A DNA stretch of 64,000 bases from Sphingobacterium spiritivorum ATCC 33861. Its GTDB lineage: Bacteria; Bacteroidota; Bacteroidia; Sphingobacteriales; Sphingobacteriaceae. Location of the stretch: assembly GCF_000143765.1 (NCBI RefSeq), contig NZ_GL379771.1:620001-684000 (forward strand), written 5' to 3'. The translations under genes were made by a program, and so were the position numbers. Numbering within the stretch: position 1 is the first letter of the stretch; each line of letters starts with the position of its first letter. Below are positions 8,625 through 15,611 of the stretch, one piece after another. The notes below the pieces were generated by a model. It saw only the letters and a program-made list of their open reading frames with translations, did not search any database and was not told where the DNA came from.

Positions 8625-9941
8625 TTAAAACCCAAGTTTCCCCTGATAGTAATCTAATGTATATTGCTGCAATATAGCCTGATATTGCAATACCGTAAGC
8701 TGTGACAAGGATTGTTCATATTTATTTTTTGCAATAATATAAGTCACTGAATTGATGTCGCCCTCATCAAACCTAACCTGTGCAATTCTGAAAGATTCCT
8801 TATAATCTGTAACCTGACTTTTCAATAATGCAATATTCTCATAAGACTGTTTATATTCGAAAACTGCTCTGCTGGTATTTTGACGAAGTTCCAGGCGTTT
8901 CTGATCGTTCTCTACCTGCTGACTCCGCTGATCCAACCGGGCCAGTTTCACCTGATTACGAACTTTAAATCCATTGAATATCGGAATATTAAGACCAAAT
9001 GCAATATATTTACCCAGATTATTATCAATCTGACGCAGATAAGAATCACTGGAAGTCCCTGCATATTGACTATTCAGACCGGCACCAAATGTAAGTCGTG
9101 GATAATAAGCCGACTTAGCATATTTTACAGCATATTCTGCTGCATCCGCTTTGAGCTGTAAAGACTGAAAGTCGGGCAGTTTATCTTGTGCCTCCTGATA
9201 TAACTGTTCTGCGTCAGCTGTCCATACATCTATATCATTTGTCTGTTCTTCCAAAGGGGCAAGTTCTCCCAATTCCCTCTCCGCTATATTCATCAATCCC
9301 GAAAGAGCGACACGTCTGTCGAAAAGTGTTTTCTTTAATCCGTTAATAGATGAAGATTCTGCCGCATACTGACCTTTGATATCAAAGTAATCTCCCGGTG
9401 CAATTGCCCCCTGTTTGTGTAGCGTCTCTGATCGTTGCAGCTGTGCCCGGGTTGTTTCGATATTAACTTCTGCCTGTTGCAGAATATCTTTTGCTGTCAG
9501 CACCTGTATATACGCCAGTATAACATCCAGTTTCAAAGCGATTAAAGCCCCTTCTTGATCCTTTTGATCAGCCGCCCATCTTTTCGACTGCTGTCGTATA
9601 TCATACAACATCCCCAGTCCATCAAACAGCACCATCGAGGTCGTTAGTTCCTGATTACCGGAAGTAAAACGTTTGCTGATAAACTGATTAGTAGAGGGAT
9701 CTATACTTTTTCCTTCATTAATTCCGTGTCCCAGACGGGCATTCAATGTAGGAAGGCGTTCCTGCCATGATCTGGTATAGGCAATAGAAGAACGCTGCTC
9801 TTTTATCTCACTGTTCTGAACGGCCAGATTATGTTGCAAAGCCTGAGAAATACAGGATTGGAGATTACATACCTGACCCAAAGCAGCAAAACCTGACCCT
9901 AATAAAAAATATAATACCGAAACAATATATCTGTAATGCAT
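8625..9941 (-). CDS. TolC-family outer-membrane efflux protein
   Basis: This 438-residue protein has a signal peptide (MHYRYIVSVLYFLLGSGFAALGQ). It shows the two-fold helical repeat of TolC: an outer coiled-coil region around residues 140-190, a beta stretch (YYPRLTFGAGLNSQY), and a second half ending VLQYQAILQQYTLDYYQGKLGF. TolC proteins form the outer-membrane duct of tripartite exporters. It opens the minus-strand operon that continues with the sigma-54 regulator and kinase. Its promoter region has the same paired palindromes and -24/-12 element as the adaptor/ATPase/permease operon at 11226-20407. It is therefore very probably the outer-membrane partner of that ABC exporter, although the two operons are about 1.3 kb apart and divergent. 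Confidence 0.93.
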   Translation of the reverse strand: MHYRYIVSVLYFLLGSGFAALGQVCNLQSCISQALQHNLAVQNSEIKEQRSSIAYTRSWQERLPTLNARLGHGINEGKSIDPSTNQFISKRFTSGNQELTTSMVLFDGLGMLYDIRQQSKRWAADQKDQEGALIALKLDVILAYIQVLTAKDILQQAEVNIETTRAQLQRSETLHKQGAIAPGDYFDIKGQYAAESSSINGLKKTLFDRRVALSGLMNIAERELGELAPLEEQTNDIDVWTADAEQLYQEAQDKLPDFQSLQLKADAAEYAVKYAKSAYYPRLTFGAGLNSQYAGTSSDSYLRQIDNNLGKYIAFGLNIPIFNGFKVRNQVKLARLDQRSQQVENDQKRLELRQNTSRAVFEYKQSYENIALLKSQVTDYKESFRIAQVRFDEGDINSVTYIIAKNKYEQSLSQLTVLQYQAILQQYTLDYYQGKLGF

Positions 9942-9987
9942 AAATATGCTGTATAAGTAATGAGAATGTGTAATACAATCCTCTTAC

Positions 9988-10003
9988 ACACAGCATATGC
10001 CAA
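9988..10003 (-). promoter_or_regulatory. Candidate sigma-54 (-24/-12) promoter of the tolC operon
   Basis: Read on the minus strand, TTGGCAT (10003-9997), five bases, then GTGT (9991-9988) fit the TGGYAY-N5-TTGC pattern with a good -24 box and a poor -12 box (2 of 4). The predicted start of transcription is near 9976, 35 bases before the tolC ATG. On its own this is weak. The support comes from its distance to the paired palindromes, which agrees within about one base with that at the adaptor promoter. Confidence 0.5.
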
Positions 10004-10055
10004 AAGAATAAACAACTAAAAATCAACAACTTATGCCAAAATAAAAATATTACAG

Positions 10056-10092
10056 TGTTCGTCATCGGACAAAAACTGTCCGTTAGCGGACA
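10056..10092. promoter_or_regulatory. Paired activator sites (UAS) upstream of tolC
   Basis: Two 16-bp palindromes lie 21 bases apart: TGTTCGTCATCGGACA (10056-10071) and TGTCCGTTAGCGGACA (10077-10092). The second is a perfect 6-4-6 palindrome. Both fit TGTnCG-N4-CGrACA, as do two sites upstream of the adaptor gene. Their centres lie about 88 and 109 bases upstream of the predicted tolC transcription start, a normal place for an NtrC-type enhancer. Confidence 0.65.
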
Positions 10093-10117
10093 GTCGGACG
10101 ACAATTTCGAAAGTTCG

Positions 10118-10621
10118 TCAAAATACCAGGCTCAGGATTTCTCCGGGAAGTCCGTCAAAATCTCTGAACCCTTCTGAAACAAACCCATTATTGACCAGAA
10201 TTTTTCTGGATGGAATATTATTAGGATCAATAATGGCCGTGACCTTACTGATTTGAGATTCTTTCCTTGCTATCATTAGCATCTCGCTGGCCATCTGATT
10301 TCCAAAGCCTTTTCCCCAATGAGAAGGAAGCAAAATATAACCGAGTTCTGCCTCCTTGCTGTCCTCTGCTACGACCTCCAGTTTAGCTAACCCGACAAAT
10401 TCCCGAGCTTTAGCTGTCTTAACTTTGAAATAGCCGAAAGAAGAGTGTAAGCCATTTATCCCTAGAATCTTTTCATAGTCTGCCTTAGCTTCTGACAAAG
10501 GAATAGCCCGCTCTGTAATCATTGCCATTACTTTTTCATCACGCACTAATGAATAGTATAATTCAAAATCATCCTGATCAAATTTTTCAAAAATCAATTC
10601 TTCTTCCGGTTTTTTTATCAT
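10118..10621 (-). CDS. GNAT-family N-acetyltransferase (RimJ/RimL-like)
   Basis: This 167-residue protein has the GNAT fold of the RimJ/RimL (Acetyltransf_3) group: an N-terminal LYYSLVRDEKVMAMIT segment, a central strand FVGLAKLEV, ELGYILLPSHWGKGFGNQMASEML carrying the acetyl-CoA loop (Q/RxxGxG/A equivalent, WGKGFGNQM), and NIPSRKILVNNGF near the end. Such enzymes acetylate protein N-termini, antibiotics or small amines; the acceptor cannot be told here. It starts 5 bases after the MerR gene and is probably co-transcribed with it. The pair lies between the two export operons, so a role in the same stress or drug response is possible but not shown. Confidence 0.8.
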   Translation of the reverse strand: MIKKPEEELIFEKFDQDDFELYYSLVRDEKVMAMITERAIPLSEAKADYEKILGINGLHSSFGYFKVKTAKAREFVGLAKLEVVAEDSKEAELGYILLPSHWGKGFGNQMASEMLMIARKESQISKVTAIIDPNNIPSRKILVNNGFVSEGFRDFDGLPGEILSLVF

Positions 10622-10626
10622 AACGT

Positions 10627-10950
10627 CTATTTTGCTTTACTCTTTAGTTTCCCGAAGGTTTCGTCAATAAGTACAATACGCTTTCTGACTTTCTCTGCAG
10701 CGGCATCCAGTGTATAACCCTCATCCATCAATTCTTTGATCAGCAACATCTTCTTAATATTCTTATAGTCATACCTTCTGTTTTTTCCCTCCTCTTCTGT
10801 CAGACTACTGATAATGTTTTTATCTTCCCAATACCGGATTTGTCTGGTAGGAATTCCGGTAATCTGAGATACTTCTCCTATGCCTACGATCAGCTTCTCT
10901 AAAAATTCGAAATCAAATCCCGCATTTTTATTTTTATCAGATTTACCCAT
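10627..10950 (-). CDS. MerR-family transcriptional regulator
   Basis: This is a 107-residue protein from the ATG at 10950 (MGKSDKNKN); an upstream TTG at 10968 is possible but less likely. The MerR winged-helix motif is clear: GEVSQITGIPTRQIRYWEDKNIISSL, then RRYDYKNIKKMLLIKELMDEGYTLDAAAEKVRKR. Only a short C-terminal helix follows, with no effector domain and no metal-binding cysteines. It is therefore a minimal regulator, more like the short Bacteroidota MerR proteins than a metal sensor. The GNAT gene begins 5 bases downstream. It is divergent from the adaptor operon, with 275 bases between the two start codons. Confidence 0.85.
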   Translation of the reverse strand: MGKSDKNKNAGFDFEFLEKLIVGIGEVSQITGIPTRQIRYWEDKNIISSLTEEEGKNRRYDYKNIKKMLLIKELMDEGYTLDAAAEKVRKRIVLIDETFGKLKSKAK

Positions 10951-11080
10951 TTTGTAGATTATTTTCAATTATTGTTATAAATATATAATTTAAGCAGTCT
11001 ATTTACAACATTTGGTTTTGCTTAATTTTAGCTTAAGGCTAACATCTTATTTCTTTAATACAGCATAGAAAATCAAAACA

Positions 11081-11117
11081 TGTGCGCTGGCGAACAGAAA
11101 CTGACCGATATCGAACA
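11081..11117. promoter_or_regulatory. Paired activator sites (UAS) upstream of the exporter operon
   Basis: TGTGCGCTGGCGAACA (11081-11096) and TGACCGATATCGAACA (11102-11117) are 21 bases apart and match the tolC-side pair at the conserved positions TGtnCG-N4-CGrACA. Their centres lie about 88 and 109 bases upstream of the predicted transcription start, the same as at tolC. They are the likely binding sites of the NtrC-type regulator encoded at 7207-8559. Confidence 0.65.
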
Positions 11118-11170
11118 CCTGAAACATTTCACTAAACAAATAAATTACTGACAATTAATTAGTTACAATA

Positions 11171-11186
11171 TTGGCACATCGTTTAC
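11171..11186 (+). promoter_or_regulatory. Sigma-54 (-24/-12) promoter of the exporter operon
   Basis: TTGGCAC (11171-11177), five bases, then TTAC (11183-11186) fit the TGGCAC-N5-TTGC consensus with one mismatch in the -12 box. The predicted transcription start is near 11198, 28 bases before the ATG at 11226. The position downstream of paired activator sites supports it. Confidence 0.7.
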
Positions 11187-11225
11187 TAAAGAATATACAG
11201 GATTATAAAATTGATAACGTACTAT

Positions 11226-12479
11226 ATGGATAAAGTCATACAAAAGAAAACATGGACAGGCAAAAGACTACTGATGCTTGCCGGCATTTTCTTACTTATT
11301 TTTTTAATCGGTTTTAGTGTCTATCTTATCCGGGGTAAAAGTAATCTGAATGTAAAGGCTGAACGGTTGAGTATACAGATAATAAAAGAAGATACATTTC
11401 AGGAATTTATTCCTTTAAACGGTACGGTATTACCGATTAACAGTATATTTCTTGATGCATCTGTAGGAGGACGTGTGGAAGAAAAATATGTTGAAGACGG
11501 AGCTTTTCTGAAAAAAGGAGATCCTATTATGCGCTTATCCAATACAGATCAGGAACTCAGCCTGGTTAATCAGGAAACATCCGTTCTGAATCTCTTAACA
11601 CAATCCCAGATCGCACAGACGAATGCACAACAAGTATCGATCAATAACCGGAATCAGCTGGCCGATGTTGACAACGGGCTTAAAGAAGCGCAGAGGATAT
11701 ATCAGCTGAATAAAAAATTATTTGAAGAAAAAGCAATTGGCTCTCAGGAATACCAAAAAACAGTCAATGATTATCTTTATCAAAAGGAAAGAATGGAATT
11801 AACACGCAAAATATTGCAGCAGGATTCGCTATCGACCAATCAAAAGGTAAAACAAGACAGACAGATGTACGAACGTACACAGCGCGCCCTGGAGCTTATG
11901 CGAAAGAAAGTAGATGATCTGGTTGTGCGGGCACCTGTAGACGGACAACTGACCTCTTTTGATTCTGAAATCGGGCAAAATAAAAATTCAGGAGAGCGTC
12001 TGGGACAGATCGATGTGCTTACCGGTTTTAAGGTAAGAGCTGATGTCGATGAACATTACATTTCCAGAATATATAATGATCTGCAGGGAAGCATAAATAT
12101 CAGTAATAAGACCTATACACTAAGGGTCAGAAAAGTATATTCCCAGGTCAACAACGGACGCTTTCAGGTGGACATGGAGTTTGTAGGAGAAATTCCTCAG
12201 GGTATACGCAGAGGACAGACATTACAGATCAAGCTCGCTTTGAGTGATGAGACTAAAGCCCTGTTATTATCCCGTGGTGGATTCTATCAACAGACAGGAG
12301 GTAACTGGATCTTTAAATTATCCGAAGATGGGAGTACAGCCTATCGCACAGATATACAGCTGGGAAGGCAAAATCCGGAATACTATGAAGTCCTCAAAGG
12401 ATTGAAACCGGGAGATAAAGTGATTACCTCGAGTTATGAAAACTACGACAAGGTACAGGAATTAAAAATTCAAAAGTAA
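11226..12479 (+). CDS. MacA/HlyD-like periplasmic adaptor of ABC exporter
   Basis: This is 417 residues from the ATG at 11226; an in-frame TTG at 11211 would lie just downstream of the promoter and is less likely. One N-terminal membrane anchor (about residues 15-35, LLMLAGIFLLIFLIGFSVYL) precedes a lipoyl/barrel-sandwich half (LDASVGGRVEEKYVEDGAFLKKGDPIMRL), a long alpha-hairpin (about 100-220), the second lipoyl half (VVRAPVDGQLTSFDSEIGQ), and a beta-barrel and membrane-proximal end (LKPGDKVITSSYENY). Such adaptors bridge an inner-membrane ABC exporter and TolC. It is the first gene of an operon with one ATPase and three permeases, under the sigma-54-type promoter at 11171-11186. Confidence 0.92.
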   Translation: MDKVIQKKTWTGKRLLMLAGIFLLIFLIGFSVYLIRGKSNLNVKAERLSIQIIKEDTFQEFIPLNGTVLPINSIFLDASVGGRVEEKYVEDGAFLKKGDPIMRLSNTDQELSLVNQETSVLNLLTQSQIAQTNAQQVSINNRNQLADVDNGLKEAQRIYQLNKKLFEEKAIGSQEYQKTVNDYLYQKERMELTRKILQQDSLSTNQKVKQDRQMYERTQRALELMRKKVDDLVVRAPVDGQLTSFDSEIGQNKNSGERLGQIDVLTGFKVRADVDEHYISRIYNDLQGSINISNKTYTLRVRKVYSQVNNGRFQVDMEFVGEIPQGIRRGQTLQIKLALSDETKALLLSRGGFYQQTGGNWIFKLSEDGSTAYRTDIQLGRQNPEYYEVLKGLKPGDKVITSSYENYDKVQELKIQK

Positions 12480-12501
12480 TTAACACTCTAATATCTAAAT
12501 A

Positions 12502-13176
12502 ATGATTAAAATACATCAACTAAAGAAATTTTACCGTACAGATGAGATCGAGACATTAGCGCTTAATAATGTTGATGTCCATGTAACTGAGGGTGAATTT
12601 GTAGCCGTAATGGGTCCATCCGGTTGTGGCAAATCGACCCTGTTAAATGTACTGGGCCTGATCGATGATTTTGAAGAAGGAAGCTATCTTTTTAATGAAA
12701 CGGAAGTTGCAAAATTCAACGAGAGCAAGCGATCTGACCTGCGCAAACATGCTATAGGCTTTGTATTTCAGAGTTTTAATCTGATTGATGAGCTGACCGT
12801 TTATGAAAACGTTGAGCTGCCATTGATATACACCAACGTGCCCGCTGCAGAAAGAAAAAAACGGGTAGAGGAAGTATTGGAAAAAGTACAGATCGCACAC
12901 CGCAGAAACCATTTTCCGCAGCAATTGTCAGGAGGTCAGCAACAGCGTGTGGCTGTAGCAAGAGCTGTGATTAACAACCCCAAGCTTATTCTTGCCGATG
13001 AACCTACAGGAAACCTGGATTCGAACAATGGTAATGAAGTCATGCAGCTATTGACGGAACTCAATGAAAGTGGTACGACCATTATCATGGTGACGCACAG
13101 TGAGCATGACGCCAAATTTGCACATCGTGTCATCCGTATGCTGGACGGAGAAGTAATAATGGAAACTCAATTCTAA
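12502..13176 (+). CDS. ABC transporter ATPase (MacB/LolD type)
   Basis: This 224-residue stand-alone ATPase has Walker A GPSGCGKST (near residue 40), Q-loop FVFQSFNLI, signature LSGGQQQRVAVARA, Walker B LILADEPTGNLDS and switch histidine MVTHSEHD. It belongs to the LolD/MacB group, which energises FtsX-type permeases that work as mechanotransmitters rather than classic substrate channels. It is the only ATPase next to three permease genes and probably serves all of them. It sits 22 bases after the adaptor gene and 5 before the first permease. Confidence 0.95.
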   Translation: MIKIHQLKKFYRTDEIETLALNNVDVHVTEGEFVAVMGPSGCGKSTLLNVLGLIDDFEEGSYLFNETEVAKFNESKRSDLRKHAIGFVFQSFNLIDELTVYENVELPLIYTNVPAAERKKRVEEVLEKVQIAHRRNHFPQQLSGGQQQRVAVARAVINNPKLILADEPTGNLDSNNGNEVMQLLTELNESGTTIIMVTHSEHDAKFAHRVIRMLDGEVIMETQF

Positions 13177-13181
13177 AGATC

Positions 13182-15581
13182 ATGCTGTACACGTATTTCA
13201 AACTCGCCTGGCGAAATCTGCTCAAGAATAAAACGACTTCATTCGTCAGTATTGTAAGTCTTGCGCTGGGAATATGCTGTTTCTTTTTGCTGGGAACATA
13301 TATTATAAACGAACTCCGCTTTGATAGTTTTCATAAAAAAGCTGATCGCATTGTCTTTATGTCCTTTGGTTATAAAGCCCCTTCAGAGGATGAATTTACA
13401 GAAACACCCTGGACACCCAATGCGGCTGTACCGGCATTTGCAGAGCAGTTTCCGGAGGTTGAAAAAGGTGTGCGGCTCTTTAAGCGGGGAAGTGAAGAAC
13501 ATAAGGTACCCGTTCAGTACAAAGGAAAAGTATTCAACGAAGATGGACTTGTCTTTGCAGACGAACCTTTCTTTGACGTTTTCAGCTTCGACTTTATAAA
13601 AGGAAATCCTGCTTTAGCACTCAAGGAGCCAAATTCTATCGTTATTACCGAATCTACAGCAAAACGCTATTTCGGAGAGGAAGAAGCATTGGGAGAAAGT
13701 CTGACGATGAATAATATCCCTTGGAAAGTGACAGGTGTTATCAAAGACATTCCTTCTTATTCCCAGATACAGTTCAATATTATCGGGCCTTACCATTCCT
13801 TATCCAGATTTAAAAATGTTTCCTGGGGTGCCGCCAATGATATTTCCTATCTGCTGCTCAAATCTCCCAATGATATCGCTGCTGTACAGTCCAAAATCGA
13901 CAACTATCTGAAAGAACAGTTTGCAGAGGAGATTGCTGCAGGTTATCAGGCGAAATTCCCTTTACAGAAGTTGCTTGATGTAAGGCTGCATTCAACGGTA
14001 ATGGGTGGTCCTAAACAGATCTATATCTATCTCCTTTCTGTAGTTGCTATCTCTTTACTATTGATTGCCTGTATCAATTTTGGTAATCTTATTATGACCA
14101 AGTCCAGTGAGAGAGCTCATGAGATAGGCGTACGAAAAGTAATAGGAGCTTCAAGAAAACACATTTTTACACAATTCGTGACCGAATCCTTCTTTACCTC
14201 CTTTATTGCCTTATTAGTGGGTACTGTCGGTGCGATTCTGCTTATTCCGGTATTCAACAGTTATACAGGAATACAGCTTAGTCTGGAATCCTGGAAGGGA
14301 GGGTGGTTCATCCTGATCATTATTCTCCTGTTTCTGTGCATTTCCTTTATTTCAGGCGGAGCACCAGCATGGATATTGTCTTCTGTCAAACCCACGGACA
14401 GTCTGAAAGGAAAGATTTCGAACAGTAAAAAAGGAGCTTTACTAAGTAAGATTCTGATTATATTTCAGTTCAGCTTATCCCTACTGTTTATTATTTCTAC
14501 ACTTATTGTCAACGGACAGATGCGTTATCTGCAATCCAAAGACACAGGGATAGCCCGTTCAAAAGTAATCGTACTGGATGCCTCCGAGCTTGCAGTCCCT
14601 AATCTGATATCTTTTAAAAATACCCTTGCAAGCAACAATAATATACAAGGAGTAACAGCTTCCTATGATTCTCCGGTCAACATTAATGGAGGTTATACTC
14701 TGGAAGCCAATATCAATTCATCTGCGAAAAGCATTAATATCACCGGTATTCCTGTCGAAAAAGATTTCTTATCTGTTTTTGACATAAAACTTATGGCAGG
14801 AGAAAGCTTTAACGAAGGTGATGTTACCCGCTCCGGCACAACAGATACAGCGTCTGAATATGCTTTTATTATTAATAAAACCGCATTAGATCAATTAGGG
14901 TTGAAAGCGGATGAAGCCATAGGCAAACCTGTCAACCTTAACGGTAGAAAAGGCAAAATCAAAGCTGTTTCAAAAGATTTTAATTTTGCGTCTCTTCACC
15001 AGAAAATAGGCCCTATCGTGCTATTCGTAGAATACAGCTGGTTTGGCAAATTGATGATCAAACTAAAGGATACTGAGCATACACAGGAAACACTGGGATT
15101 TCTGGAAGATACCTGGAAAAAGTTCAGCAAAGATAAACCCTTTGAATATCACTATCTCGAGGAAGAGTATAACGGACTTTATCGCACAGAAGAACGCACA
15201 CTAAAAATCCTGACTTTGTTTTCCGTTGCCACTATTCTAGTATCAGGACTGGGCTTATTTGCACTGTCTTCACTAGTGATACAAAGGAGAGTCAAAGAGA
15301 TCGGGATCCGTAAGATACTTGGTGCATCTATGTTTTCGATTGTAAAATTAGTATCCTCCGAATTTCTGAAACTCGTACTGATGTCTCTTATAATAGTTAC
15401 GCCATTTTCATGGTGGATCATGCAAAAATGGTTACAGGGATTTGCTTACAGAACAGAGATCAGATGGGAGGTATTTCTTTTTGCCGCTGTAATCGGACTT
15501 CTGATAACTGCGCTGACAGTCAGCTTTCAGGCTATCAGAATAGCAAATTCCAACCCTATCAATAGTCTGAGAGACGAATAA
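13182..15581 (+). CDS. FtsX/MacB-type ABC exporter permease 1
   Basis: This 799-residue permease has the double MacB layout common in Bacteroidota: a first membrane helix (about 22-43), a MacB-like periplasmic domain, a middle FtsX bundle (about 285-430, containing ERAHEIGVRKVIGASRKHIFTQF), a second periplasmic domain, and a C-terminal FtsX bundle (RRVKEIGIRKILGASMFSIV near 705), ending NPINSLRDE. The EIGxRKxxGA coupling motif appears twice, as expected for contact with the ATPase dimer. It is the first of three related permeases read from the same promoter. The substrate is unknown; MacB relatives export peptides, macrolides, lipoproteins or glycolipids. Confidence 0.92.
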   Translation: MLYTYFKLAWRNLLKNKTTSFVSIVSLALGICCFFLLGTYIINELRFDSFHKKADRIVFMSFGYKAPSEDEFTETPWTPNAAVPAFAEQFPEVEKGVRLFKRGSEEHKVPVQYKGKVFNEDGLVFADEPFFDVFSFDFIKGNPALALKEPNSIVITESTAKRYFGEEEALGESLTMNNIPWKVTGVIKDIPSYSQIQFNIIGPYHSLSRFKNVSWGAANDISYLLLKSPNDIAAVQSKIDNYLKEQFAEEIAAGYQAKFPLQKLLDVRLHSTVMGGPKQIYIYLLSVVAISLLLIACINFGNLIMTKSSERAHEIGVRKVIGASRKHIFTQFVTESFFTSFIALLVGTVGAILLIPVFNSYTGIQLSLESWKGGWFILIIILLFLCISFISGGAPAWILSSVKPTDSLKGKISNSKKGALLSKILIIFQFSLSLLFIISTLIVNGQMRYLQSKDTGIARSKVIVLDASELAVPNLISFKNTLASNNNIQGVTASYDSPVNINGGYTLEANINSSAKSINITGIPVEKDFLSVFDIKLMAGESFNEGDVTRSGTTDTASEYAFIINKTALDQLGLKADEAIGKPVNLNGRKGKIKAVSKDFNFASLHQKIGPIVLFVEYSWFGKLMIKLKDTEHTQETLGFLEDTWKKFSKDKPFEYHYLEEEYNGLYRTEERTLKILTLFSVATILVSGLGLFALSSLVIQRRVKEIGIRKILGASMFSIVKLVSSEFLKLVLMSLIIVTPFSWWIMQKWLQGFAYRTEIRWEVFLFAAVIGLLITALTVSFQAIRIANSNPINSLRDE

Positions 15582-15611
15582 TATATCAAATCATACATCA
15601 GCTATAAAAAT

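Noticed and set aside
10021..10040. A second TTGGCAT on the minus strand upstream of tolC that resembles a -24 box
   Set aside because: The following GTTG puts the -12 dinucleotide one base out of register, and the distance to the paired palindromes does not match the adaptor promoter.
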